In this document: positions 8,633-15,951 of the stretch, piece after piece
Layout: each line of letters begins with the position of its first letter
Position numbering within the stretch: position 1 is the stretch's first letter
Source of the DNA: SM23-73-3 sp049643405
GTDB taxonomy: Bacteria; Zixibacteria; MSB-5A5; SM1-73
Reading direction: 5' to 3'
Length of the DNA stretch: 55,818 bases
NCBI GenBank assembly: GCA_049643405.1
Contig: JBARPX010000179.1
Coordinates: 1 to 55,818 of the forward strand
Notes under the pieces: model-generated
The model's database searches: none
Told to the model about the DNA's origin: nothing
The model's input: the letters and a program-made list of their open reading frames with translations, nothing else
Program-made: the position numbers and the translations under genes

Positions 8633-11365
8633 ATGAAGACGAAACCTCTTCTCCGGGTTGTGATCCCGGCTTTCCTGGTGGCTATTCTTACAGTCAGCAG
8701 CTCTTCATATTCCGGAGATTCCGACGTTCTGAGAATTGCCGAAGAGGCCCAAATTTCCAACCCATCCCCTCTCAAGGCTGAACCAAAAGCATTCTGCCTG
8801 TTCCAGTATGACGACGGAACGGCCGTGACGTATTTCCCCAATTGGAATGCCGGCGATATGGTAGCGATATACTTTGACCCTCAGGAGTGTGGCGTTCCTT
8901 ACCCCTTTCCTTTTCAGATAACCGACGTGGAGTTGCTGCTTTTCAATCACGCCGGAGTGGAGTCTACCGAGGTGAGGTTCAGTGTGTGGAGCATTGGATC
9001 CGACATATGTGAAGGTCCGCAAACAGAGGTGTGGTCATCCTCGGTTTACACCGTCACCACCTTCTCTCCCGACTGGACTGGGGTGAGTTTCGCCGACAAC
9101 ATCTGCGTGGACCAACCCTTCTTCTTCACCTTGGAGTATGTGAACGGCGAAGGGGGAGCCATCCCCAGCGTAGCTTCAGACACGCAGCAGGAGATGGTGG
9201 ATACGTGTTACCAGTGGCTGTGGCACTCTCCGGCTTCTCCCCCCTGGTGGGAATGGAACCGTTTCTGGAACGACCCGGACCCGGGGTGGATGATGTTCCG
9301 GCTCGCCGGTGAGACCTATTCTATGGTCTGTGACACCGGGTGGACCTGGTTGGGTGATAATGGATATGCGCCCAGCGGCACCCCGGACGTCGACGGAGGT
9401 CAGGAGGGGTGGTTTGCCCGCTGCGGTCCCGTGGCGGCAGGGAACTGTCTGGAGTGGTTCGGAGTTAACGTCCCGCTGGGTTGGGGCGTACCCGAGTTCA
9501 TAGACACCCTGGCCAGCTACTTTCAGACCGACTCCTCCGGCACGGAAGTCCATAACATGAGGACCGGAATTGACGACCTCATCAACGATTTTGCCATTAC
9601 CGGTCTTTACACCAGCCTCTGGCCGGCTCCTGATTTCGATGAGATGACCGACTCGCTTTCGGTCAGCCAGAACATTGTCCTGCTTTTGGGTTTCTGGTGG
9701 TGGGATGGAGAAAACTGGTGGAGAGAGGGAGGCCATTTCGTCACCATGTCAGGAGTGAAACCTCAAACGCTTAAGATCGCTATAAGCGACCCGGCAAAGG
9801 ATGCAGCCGAATACCACTGGCCGGGCAGAGTGAGACCGTTGGATCATCCGGCCCCTCCCCACGACGACACCCTGCACAACCATTTGCAGTATGTGTCTCA
9901 CGATATCTATCAAGCCAGCCTGGAGTCTCCCTCTCCGGGGAATCCGTTCTGGCAGCTGATGAACTATCTGGAGCTCGATGGCGATTTTGCCCGTCAGTAT
10001 ACGGGTAAGAATTTCCCTTCGGAGTTTACCTCCTTTTATCAGCCGGCGCCTGCGGGAATGACCTTCGTGACTGAGGTAGAATACGCGGTGATGATGTGCG
10101 CCCGGCAGGAGCACATGTTCTGGGAGTCTGCCTTCCCGGACTATGCCCCCAGCGGAATGCCGGATTTCGATCAGCGCCAGGATAATTGGATCAACAGCGG
10201 AACCGGACGGTTCACCTTCTCTGCCCCGGCGTCGGTTGCCAATTCCTTCTGGTGGATGGACTCGAAGTTCAATCTTCCGCTGGGAACCATGGGAGACGGG
10301 GTGGACCAGTTTCCTCTGGTAAGGGATTATCTGGACAATCTCTCTCCCTTCAGCAGCTGGGATGATCACGATCTCTGGAACGTGGACCACACCGGTACGC
10401 CCTGCTGCCTGGCCGGTCCGCCCCCGGGAACGCCACAACCCTTCGTACCGGGTCCTCAGACGCAGGGCGCTATGGATAACTGGGGAGAGCTGGTGGAGAG
10501 ACTTGCCTGGAGCATGGACACCGACGGTTGGAGGAGCGCAGGCTCTCACGTCGGAACCAGGGTTCAAGACATAGGCACGGCTGTGGAAGAATGGCTATCC
10601 AGCGAGACCTTCACCGACGGAAACGATCTGAGCGACAGCTTATGCGTCAAAACCTATTCACGTCCCACATTTACTTCGGTACAATCTCTGGTGCAGGAGC
10701 GGGAGAACGTAGTCTTACTTTTGGGCTTCTGGTACCTGTCAAGCAACAAATGGTGGCGGGTGGGCGGACATTACGTCACCGTGGCCGGGGTAAACCCGGT
10801 AGAGTCTACGATCGCGTTTTCCGATCCGTTCTTTGACCATGCGGAAACTGGCGCCCCGGGGAGAGTGCTCTCCGGCTCTTACATCCCTCATACCCCCACA
10901 CCGCACGGCGATCCCACGATACACAACGACCCGGGAAACGTTTCTCACGATACTTACCAGGCGGACGTGAGTTTCTCGCACCTGGCAGGGGAGTGGCAGA
11001 TTCCTGATTACGCGGTTTACGAGAACCTCGACTACTATATGAACGTCTTCGACCAGCAGGACGTTCCGGAGGAGTTCGTTCCTCAGACTCAGGCATACAT
11101 CCCAGGCTATGACATCAATACGGTGGTGGAGTACGCCATTTTAATCGACGTCCTGGATTACAGGGGAGACGTAAACGGAAACGGTTCGCCGGACGTAGGA
11201 GACGTAATCTTCCTGACCAACTATCTTTATAGGGGGGGTGATCCTCCTTGGCCTCCTTCTGTCGGAGACCTCACCTGCGATGGGGTAGTCAACGTGGGAG
11301 ACATAGTATTCTTGGTAAACTTCCTCTTCCGGGGCGGCGACACCTCCCGCTGTTGCGGGCCTTGA
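8633..11365 (+). CDS. Exported protein with tandem C39-like papain-fold domains and C-terminal dockerin
   Basis: The 910-aa product has a signal peptide (about 1-27), a beta-rich N-terminal domain, two homologous copies of a papain-like domain, and a dockerin tail (about 841-910; 'GDVNGNGSPDVGDV' and 'CDGVVNVGDI'). In the first copy a Cys-His-Asp set is visible: Cys264 in 'RCGPVAAGN', His368 in 'GGHFVTMSG' and Asp386 in 'ISDP'. In the second copy the cysteine position is Ser530 ('FSAPASVAN'), while His713 ('GGHYVTVAG') and Asp731 ('FSDP') remain, so only the first copy looks catalytically complete. Peptidase C39-like proteins are cysteine proteases or inactive binding relatives. AAGGAG precedes the ATG. 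It could be a surface protease or adhesin attached through its dockerin; the substrate is unknown. Confidence 0.75.
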   Translation: MKTKPLLRVVIPAFLVAILTVSSSSYSGDSDVLRIAEEAQISNPSPLKAEPKAFCLFQYDDGTAVTYFPNWNAGDMVAIYFDPQECGVPYPFPFQITDVELLLFNHAGVESTEVRFSVWSIGSDICEGPQTEVWSSSVYTVTTFSPDWTGVSFADNICVDQPFFFTLEYVNGEGGAIPSVASDTQQEMVDTCYQWLWHSPASPPWWEWNRFWNDPDPGWMMFRLAGETYSMVCDTGWTWLGDNGYAPSGTPDVDGGQEGWFARCGPVAAGNCLEWFGVNVPLGWGVPEFIDTLASYFQTDSSGTEVHNMRTGIDDLINDFAITGLYTSLWPAPDFDEMTDSLSVSQNIVLLLGFWWWDGENWWREGGHFVTMSGVKPQTLKIAISDPAKDAAEYHWPGRVRPLDHPAPPHDDTLHNHLQYVSHDIYQASLESPSPGNPFWQLMNYLELDGDFARQYTGKNFPSEFTSFYQPAPAGMTFVTEVEYAVMMCARQEHMFWESAFPDYAPSGMPDFDQRQDNWINSGTGRFTFSAPASVANSFWWMDSKFNLPLGTMGDGVDQFPLVRDYLDNLSPFSSWDDHDLWNVDHTGTPCCLAGPPPGTPQPFVPGPQTQGAMDNWGELVERLAWSMDTDGWRSAGSHVGTRVQDIGTAVEEWLSSETFTDGNDLSDSLCVKTYSRPTFTSVQSLVQERENVVLLLGFWYLSSNKWWRVGGHYVTVAGVNPVESTIAFSDPFFDHAETGAPGRVLSGSYIPHTPTPHGDPTIHNDPGNVSHDTYQADVSFSHLAGEWQIPDYAVYENLDYYMNVFDQQDVPEEFVPQTQAYIPGYDINTVVEYAILIDVLDYRGDVNGNGSPDVGDVIFLTNYLYRGGDPPWPPSVGDLTCDGVVNVGDIVFLVNFLFRGGDTSRCCGP

Positions 11366-11687
11366 TTACCTGATCAAGTTTTCTTCAGTTCAGAGCAATA
11401 GTGCGGGTGCAGGTGAGCTTCCAGGGGCTGCTGGCGGATGTTGACTTGTCCGTCGGTCATCGCTGGCCCATTAATCCATCGGCAGCGTAGAGGATTGATG
11501 AGGTCCGCCAAAAAATCGTTGCCTTCATTCGTTAAAGGTATTATAATAGTCCGAGGCCGGAGCATGAGTCAGAGGGGTTGGTTTTTTCGGTCATAGCTTC
11601 GGAAAGGGCCGAGTGTAGAGCCTGAACATTGAAGTTACTGACTATTCCCTGTTGACTGGTGACTGTTGACTAATGACCGCCTTTCAC
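11366..11687. other. Gap with short direct repeats, no gene
   Basis: I see no gene. Near 11650-11676 the segment contains imperfect copies of GTTGACTGGTGACTGTTGAC, immediately before the first broken tRNA-Ser. Confidence 0.4.
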
Positions 11688-11795
11688 GGAGAGATGTCCG
11701 AGCCCCGCCTGCGACGGGACAAGCTGGTCTAAGGAGCACGCCTGGCCACCCCCGCCGTAGGCGGGGGGTTCCCCGTCCGGGGAAAGAGCGTGTAG
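11688..11795 (+). pseudogene. Broken tRNA-Ser: 5' portion with two hairpin insertions
   Basis: Aligned to the intact tRNA-Ser at 12071, bases 11688-11702 match the acceptor strand and start of the D-arm, 11724-11745 the rest of the D-arm and the anticodon stem up to GG of the anticodon, and 11785-11795 the other side of the anticodon stem. Two insertions break it: 21 bases at 11703-11723 (CCCGCCTGCGACGGG hairpin) and 39 bases at 11746-11784 (a double GC hairpin) within the anticodon. The match stops after GTGTAG, so the variable loop, T-arm and 3' acceptor strand are missing. A GIY-YIG gene begins nine bases later. This copy cannot give a normal tRNA. Confidence 0.85.
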
Positions 11796-11804
11796 TCATC
11801 GACA

Positions 11805-12056
11805 ATGTACTACGTATACATCTTGGAGAACGAGGCGGGTCATCACTATGTAGGATATACGTCCGATTTATCTAAGAGAATCAAGGGTCACAATTCGAGC
11901 AAGAGCCGATGGACTAGAAAAAAGGGACCTTGGCATCTGGTTTACAAGGAGGAATTCGCAAGCAAGAAAGAGGCGTTCTTAAGAGAGAGACAAATAAAGA
12001 GATACAAAGGTGGAGAAGCTTTTCGGAAGCTTGTCGTCGAGACGACGAAAGATTAG
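11805..12056 (+). CDS. Small GIY-YIG nuclease-domain protein 1
   Basis: This 83-aa protein is essentially one GIY-YIG domain. 'YVYILENE' and 'HYVGYTSDL' form the two halves of the GIY-YIG motif, 'KRIKGHN' carries the conserved arginine and histidine, and Glu in 'EAFLRERQIKR' is the expected metal-binding acid. GIY-YIG domains cut DNA in homing endonucleases, UvrC and some restriction enzymes; the biological role of stand-alone small ones is largely unknown. The gene starts nine bases after a broken tRNA-Ser and ends 14 bases before an intact tRNA-Ser. No good ribosome site is visible, so it may be expressed from the tRNA promoter or poorly. The domain call is firm; a homing or mobile role is inference from context. 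Confidence 0.85.
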   Translation: MYYVYILENEAGHHYVGYTSDLSKRIKGHNSSKSRWTRKKGPWHLVYKEEFASKKEAFLRERQIKRYKGGEAFRKLVVETTKD

Positions 12057-12070
12057 TTGCTGAAGTCCAC

Positions 12071-12162
12071 GGAGAGATGTCCGAGCTGGTCTAAGGAGCA
12101 CGCCTGGAGAGCGTGTAGGGCCCACAAGGCCCTCCTGGGTTCGAATCCCAGTCTCTCCGCCA
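12071..12162 (+). tRNA. tRNA-Ser (anticodon GGA), intact, CCA encoded
   Basis: The acceptor strands GGAGAGA (12071-12077) and TCTCTCC (12152-12158) pair fully, with discriminator G and encoded CCA (12160-12162). The anticodon stem CACGC/GCGTG encloses the loop CTGGAGA, giving anticodon GGA at 12106-12108, which reads UCC and UCU. The long variable arm GGGCCCACAAGGCCC is typical of class II tRNA-Ser, and the T-arm has GGTTCGAATCC. It is the only complete tRNA gene I find, and it is flanked by broken copies of itself. Confidence 0.97.
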
Positions 12163-12164
12163 TA

Positions 12165-12193
12165 AACCATGCGGTTCATGGCTCCGTTTTTTC
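12165..12193 (+). terminator. Terminator-like hairpin after tRNA-Ser
   Basis: CCATG-CGGTT-CATGG is followed by CTCCG and a run of six T. The same hairpin with the same flanks recurs at about 16772-16810 behind a tRNA-Ser scrap, so it belonged to the ancestral tRNA unit. Confidence 0.65.
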
Positions 12194-12290
12194 GTTTTAC
12201 TCTGAAACCGTTGTTAATCAGGCAGAAGCGCAGAGTATCCAACTCGCGAAACCGAGTTCCGACTACCATGAGACAGGCTGCTGTAATAAA

Positions 12291-12389
12291 CACGCCTGGC
12301 CACCGCCTCTGGCGGGGTTCCGCCGAAGGCGGAAAGAGCGTGTAGGGCCCACAAGGCCCTCCTGGGTTCGAATCCCAGTCTCTCCGCCA
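12291..12389 (+). pseudogene. Broken tRNA-Ser: 3' half with hairpin inserted in the anticodon
   Basis: The match to tRNA-Ser begins at the 5' strand of the anticodon stem (CACGCCTGG, 12291-12299) and, after an insertion, runs unbroken from AGAGCGTG through variable arm, T-arm, acceptor strand and CCA (12335-12389). The 35-base insertion (12300-12334) lies at exactly the same point, between the second and third anticodon bases, as the 39-base insertion in the copy at 11688. It has the same double-hairpin layout (CCGCC-TCT-GGCGG, then TTCCGCC-GAA-GGCGGAA) but different stem sequences. The acceptor 5' strand and D-arm are absent. Confidence 0.85.
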
Positions 12390-12404
12390 GTGTCGACAGA
12401 CAAT

Positions 12405-12427
12405 GGCCCTGAGCCTGTCGAAGGGCC
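12405..12427. repeat. Palindromic repeat GGCCCT...AGGGCC
   Basis: Six-base perfect arms surround GAGCCTGTCGA. It sits between the CCA end of the broken tRNA and the start of the second GIY-YIG gene. The CCTGTCGAAGGG core is a sequence class often seen dispersed in environmental genomes; a relative lies at 12688-12741. Confidence 0.5.
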
Positions 12428-12430
12428 AAC

Positions 12431-12673
12431 ATGAAGAAGGAAAGTCAAGAGTGGTTCGTATACATGTTGCGCTGCGGAGACGATTCATACTATGTGGGGG
12501 TTGCAACGGACGTAAAAGATCGTGTCAAGGAACATAATGCGGGGCAAGGGTGCACTTACACCAAGAGACGAAGGCCAGTGGAGCTTGTTTACGTGGAACC
12601 GCATGAGGACTATGCGAGCGCACGGCGACGAGAGGCTCAGTTGAAGGGTTGGCGAAGAGAGAAGAAGGAATGA
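12431..12673 (+). CDS. Small GIY-YIG nuclease-domain protein 2 (UPF0213-like)
   Basis: This 80-aa single-domain protein has 'WFVYMLRCGDDSYYVGVATD' as its GIY-YIG strand pair, 'DRVKEHNAGQG' with the conserved arginine and histidine, and 'ARRREAQLKGWRR' with the catalytic-position glutamate. It resembles the UPF0213 branch ('TKRRRPVELVY') and differs from the protein at 11805, so the two are not a recent tandem duplication of one gene. AAC precedes the ATG and no strong ribosome site is seen. A 3' half of tRNA-Ser lies 41 bases upstream and a 21-base tRNA-Ser tail about 80 bases downstream. Nuclease fold is well supported; target and role are unknown. Confidence 0.85.
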   Translation: MKKESQEWFVYMLRCGDDSYYVGVATDVKDRVKEHNAGQGCTYTKRRRPVELVYVEPHEDYASARRREAQLKGWRREKKE

Positions 12674-12687
12674 CTGATTGATGGCTT

Positions 12688-12741
12688 CCCTTCGACTCGT
12701 CCTCCGGACTCGCTCCCTTCGGTCTGAGCTCAGGGTCGAAG
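12688..12741. repeat. Inverted-repeat element CCCTTCGAC...GTCGAAG
   Basis: CTTCGAC near 12690 and GTCGAAG at 12735-12741 form the ends, with CCTCCGGACTCG and GCTCCCTTCGG between. It lies between GIY-YIG gene 2 and the terminal tRNA-Ser fragment. Confidence 0.45.
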
Positions 12742-12755
12742 ACAGGGCCTGACGG

Positions 12756-12776
12756 CGAATCCCAGCCTCTCCGTCG
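12756..12776 (+). pseudogene. Degenerate tRNA-Ser 3' tail
   Basis: CGAATCCCAGCCTCTCCGTC matches the last 21 bases of the intact tRNA-Ser (T-loop end, T-stem, acceptor strand) with three substitutions. The T-arm 5' side is absent. The rest of the gap to 13192 holds no recognisable gene. Confidence 0.65.
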
Positions 12777-13192
12777 TTAACTATTTGTATTACAATAAGT
12801 TGTGGTGATTTGGGGCTAAGGGGAGAGCAAAGGGCTCGAACCCAGATTGTCAGCAACCTGTTGACTTCAAAGAAAACACCGATACGTGCCTTCGGGGTGT
12901 CATTCCCACGGTTGGTAATCCAGGGGAACAATTTCTACATCACGATCACGTCAAACCTCACGTACGTCAGACTCTCCTTGGTTGGTAGCAGCAGTGTGAG
13001 CGGGCGAGCCGCGGACCTTCGGGTTCTGAGGATTCGAAGACCCCGTTCTGCTTGAGCTGGCGGGGCTTTTCTGTGCTTCCCGCAGGTACCTGGAAGCGCT
13101 GCTCGTTTGTCTATCCCGCCTTTTTCAATGACAACAACGGAATCTTCGGTTTTATTGGAGATGAATAGACAGGCTTTCGGTAAAAGGGCAAG

Positions 13193-13627
13193 ATGATCGG
13201 CAAAACGATTTCTCACTACAGAATCTTGGAGAAGTTGGGAGAGGGTGCGATGGGTGAGGTCTACTTGGCGGAGGACACCAAGCTCAATCGTCGTGTGGCA
13301 TTGAAACTCTTGCCTGTCCAGTTGGCGTCGGATGAAGAATTCAAGGCATTCGTTGCTGACTTCATACGAGCCGTTCCGGATTGTAACGACAAAATCGAAT
13401 TCATTCTGGCTGACAGTAACATGGTAGCTTATGTCACGACCACGACCGGGACGCAGACCGGCCCGATGGGAAACCTCCCAGCCAGTGGTAAAGAACTGAC
13501 ACTCACGAGCATTGTGATTCAGCGCATTGAAGATGGCAAGATCGCAGAAACCTGGATAAGTTGGGACAACGTATCCATGCTCACGCAACTCGGCTTCTTC
13601 CCACCGCCCGAACCGGATCAGCCCTAA
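13193..13627 (+). pseudogene. In-frame chimera: Ser/Thr kinase N-lobe joined to SnoaL-like cyclase domain
   Basis: The first 45 residues copy the start of a bacterial Ser/Thr kinase ('MIGKTISHYRILEKLGEGAM', then the ATP lysine in 'VALKLLP'), very like the kinase beginning at 21697. At about residue 50 the sequence switches to the second half of a SnoaL-like ester-cyclase domain ('DSNMVAYVTTTTGTQTGP', 'SIVIQRIEDGKIAETW'). The kinase catalytic loop and DFG are absent and the cyclase lacks its first strands, so neither parent function should survive. An AAGGG site precedes the ATG and the frame is open to a normal stop at 13627. The simplest explanation is a deletion that fused two genes in frame. 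Expression as a small new protein cannot be excluded. Confidence 0.6.
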
Positions 13628-13679
13628 GTAAAGTAGTGATGAAGTACACACGAGTATACACCGACCGATGAGCAGAGTT

Positions 13680-13708
13680 CTTTCTAACAGTTTTCTAACA
13701 GTCAACTT
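13680..13708 (+). repeat. 29-bp element shared with 16603-16631, copy 1
   Basis: CTTTCTAACAG is followed by a second TTTTCTAACAG and then TCAACTT, so the element itself contains a tandem. It matches 16603-16631 at 25 of 29 positions by eye. It lies 155 bases upstream of the ECF sigma gene and may be regulatory. Confidence 0.5.
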
Positions 13709-13863
13709 CATCCAATGGACTCCACAGTTATACAACTCATGATATTACGAACACAGCCATAATTTGAAAAGAGGTACAACAATCGGTGAAGGGGCTATTT
13801 ATCATGCCAGAATATTTCAAATAAAATGTAACAATCAACAGAATTTGTAGTCTTAAGGATTAG

Positions 13864-14436
13864 ATGAGAAGCGATAACCAGCAACATGATCGCTTCTTTG
13901 AACTTCTGGAGCCGGAGTTACCACGCCTGCAGGCGTTTTGTCGGAAATTGGCCGGCGATCCTGAAATGGGTGATGACCTCATGCAGGACGCCCTGTATGA
14001 TGCGTGGAAGGGTTTCGGGCAGCTTCGACAGGCCACATCTTTCAAATCCTGGCTCTATCGGATCACGGTTTACCGGTACCGGACGAATCTGAGGAAGTTC
14101 AGGAAGCGGGCAGAATCGACTTTGCCACTGACTGATGACGTCGTCGACGATAGGCAGTTGCGCCAGCAGCTTGCACGCAATAGATTAAACATCGCCATGG
14201 CCTCCTTGTCGGCAAAGGACCGGGCGCTGGTTACGCTGCATGAGCTGGAGGGATGGTCGTATGCAGAGCTGGCAACGACGTTCGGCAAAAGCGAGGGTGC
14301 CCTGCGCGCGCGGCTGACTCGCTCTCGGCGTCGGATGCAGGAGACGCTGCGACGCTATCTCGAAAAAACGGATGATGATTTATACCGGATGGGAGCACGC
14401 AAAGAATGGATTGTGGCGAAGCAAAAAAGAAGCTGA
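13864..14436 (+). CDS. ECF-family RNA polymerase sigma factor
   Basis: The 190-aa protein has a sigma region 2 ('DPEMGDDLMQDALYDAWKGF', with the hydrophobic strip and 'FKSWLYRITVYRYRTN' corresponding to 2.3-2.4) and a region 4 helix-turn-helix ('LSAKDRALVTLHELEGWSY', 'LRARLTRSRRRMQETL'). It lacks regions 1 and 3, as ECF sigmas do. AAGGATTAG directly precedes the ATG. The stop overlaps the start of the zinc-finger anti-sigma gene by 31 bases, the usual coupled arrangement. It should redirect RNA polymerase when the membrane partner releases it. Its regulon cannot be read from the sequence; the 29-bp element upstream is a candidate autoregulatory site. Confidence 0.92.
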   Translation: MRSDNQQHDRFFELLEPELPRLQAFCRKLAGDPEMGDDLMQDALYDAWKGFGQLRQATSFKSWLYRITVYRYRTNLRKFRKRAESTLPLTDDVVDDRQLRQQLARNRLNIAMASLSAKDRALVTLHELEGWSYAELATTFGKSEGALRARLTRSRRRMQETLRRYLEKTDDDLYRMGARKEWIVAKQKRS

Positions 14437-15731
14437 TTAAGCTTACCGACGGCCTCTTGGCTGCCGATGAAAAGAACGCTCTGTACGAACACTTGAAGGA
14501 GTGTCCGAATTGTGCGCGATTGGCTTTGGCCCAACGGCTGCTGACCCAAGACATCGAGCAGATTCGGAGCGTGTCCCCGCTTCATCCGATAACTATCAAC
14601 CAGATTCGTGAAGAGATCGCCACCAGAGAGAGAAACCTTAAGAATACGGATCTAGGAGCACGAATTATGCGACAAGTAAGTGACACCGTCCATACCAGAC
14701 CGCGGCTCAGTCTGGCGGCAGCTGCTCTGTTTATCCTGCTGATAGCCAGCATTCTATTACCCGTTAGAACTGAACATTCGGTGGGATATGAAGTAGCTTT
14801 CGCTGCACCCTTGCGCGGACTGATGCTGAATCAGGAAAACGCCGAGAAAATGCTGGCGGCACTCGGTATCGACGATGCCGGTATAGAGGTGAGAGATGCC
14901 GACTCCGAAGTCGAGTACAGAATCGCACCGCTTAAGGATTCCGCCCAGGTGCGGAGGCTGATGGCAGTGCTTGATTCGCTCGGAGGTCGGCGGGTTCGGA
15001 GCACGGTTGCACAAACCAAATCCAGGGACAGGACGACCTGGCACCTTCTGCTCAACGACACGCGGCTTGGAACCGAATCTTCACCCGGAGGTGTATCTCT
15101 CGGAGAGGAAGGCGGTACAACTACCATTAACCTCCACCGGATATTCAAGGGCGACTTCCTCCTGTGGATGCCGGTCGGTGATCAATCGGGTGACAGCCTG
15201 CGCGGGCTGCTGCTGGATCGGCAAGGGGACAGAACCAAGATTCAGATCGTGGGTGAGAAGGGGGGCATGGCTGCTGACGATTGTGGCTGGCATCAGTACC
15301 TGAATAACTCGGTAATGCACACCCAAACCCCTGACGGGAAACAGGAGACCTTTAACCTTTACGAGATCGAGGACGTCCGCAAGCTGGAGAAGATGGGCTA
15401 CAATTTCGCGACGATGAAGTTCGAAACGCCGGGGCAGATTCCCATTCCCGGAATGGGTCCTAAGCTGAACCAAATCCATACCAACCCATTAAAGGACGTT
15501 GCTATCATCGAATTCATGATTCCGCAGGCGTATGAGGTGAAGGTACAGATACTGGACCAACAGGGGCGTGTAGTGCGCACTTTGCTGAACTGCATGCCGC
15601 TTGCCGGGATAAAGGAGGTCTCTTGGGCTGGTCAAGATGCCGACGGCAATCCGGTCAAACCGGGAACATATTTATGCCGGTTCACAGCTGGGGATTATGT
15701 GGAGACTCAAGAGATAAAACTCGAGCGTTAA
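14406..15731 (+). CDS. Membrane anti-sigma factor with zinc finger and FlgD-like periplasmic tail
   Basis: The 441-aa protein begins with a ZAS-type anti-sigma domain: His29, Cys33 and Cys36 form Hx3Cx2C in 'YEHLKECPNCA'. One membrane span follows at about 102-119, which puts the remaining 320 residues outside the inner membrane. The last 85 residues ('NPLKDVAIIEFMIP', 'VKVQILDQQGRVVRTLLN', 'GNPVKPGTYLCRFTAGD') form a FlgD-Ig/secretion-tail-like domain, unusual on an anti-sigma factor and suggesting that the periplasmic part senses or binds envelope material. The ATG overlaps the sigma gene, implying translational coupling. A strong hairpin follows the stop. Role as the antagonist of the adjacent sigma is inferred from fold and overlap. 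Confidence 0.85.
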   Translation: MDCGEAKKKLIKLTDGLLAADEKNALYEHLKECPNCARLALAQRLLTQDIEQIRSVSPLHPITINQIREEIATRERNLKNTDLGARIMRQVSDTVHTRPRLSLAAAALFILLIASILLPVRTEHSVGYEVAFAAPLRGLMLNQENAEKMLAALGIDDAGIEVRDADSEVEYRIAPLKDSAQVRRLMAVLDSLGGRRVRSTVAQTKSRDRTTWHLLLNDTRLGTESSPGGVSLGEEGGTTTINLHRIFKGDFLLWMPVGDQSGDSLRGLLLDRQGDRTKIQIVGEKGGMAADDCGWHQYLNNSVMHTQTPDGKQETFNLYEIEDVRKLEKMGYNFATMKFETPGQIPIPGMGPKLNQIHTNPLKDVAIIEFMIPQAYEVKVQILDQQGRVVRTLLNCMPLAGIKEVSWAGQDADGNPVKPGTYLCRFTAGDYVETQEIKLER

Positions 15732-15755
15732 TTGTCGACCTTGAGTTTTCTTTGT

Positions 15756-15794
15756 GGAAAAATCCCGCGGATGGAAACATCCGTGGGATTTTCC
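15756..15794 (+). terminator. Strong hairpin terminator after the sigma/anti-sigma operon
   Basis: GGAAAAATCCCGCGGATG pairs with CATCCGTGGGATTTTCC around a GAAA loop (one G-T pair and a one-base slip). The A- and T-rich bases at the stem foot make it usable in both directions. Confidence 0.8.
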
Positions 15795-15951
15795 ATATGG
15801 GGTCTTGGGCGAGTGCAGAGTCCGTCCCTGAACCATCAATATCACCCATTGCCTGCGTCCGTCAAATTCATAAGTGCCGGTCAGATGATTGAAAGTGGAT
15901 AGGCGCAGAATCAACAGAGAGACCCCGACTGCTTGCAACAATTAGGAACCG

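Noticed and set aside
11746..11784. A self-splicing or canonical tRNA intron
   Set aside because: Too short for group I, wrong position within the anticodon, and this copy lacks its T-arm and 3' acceptor strand.
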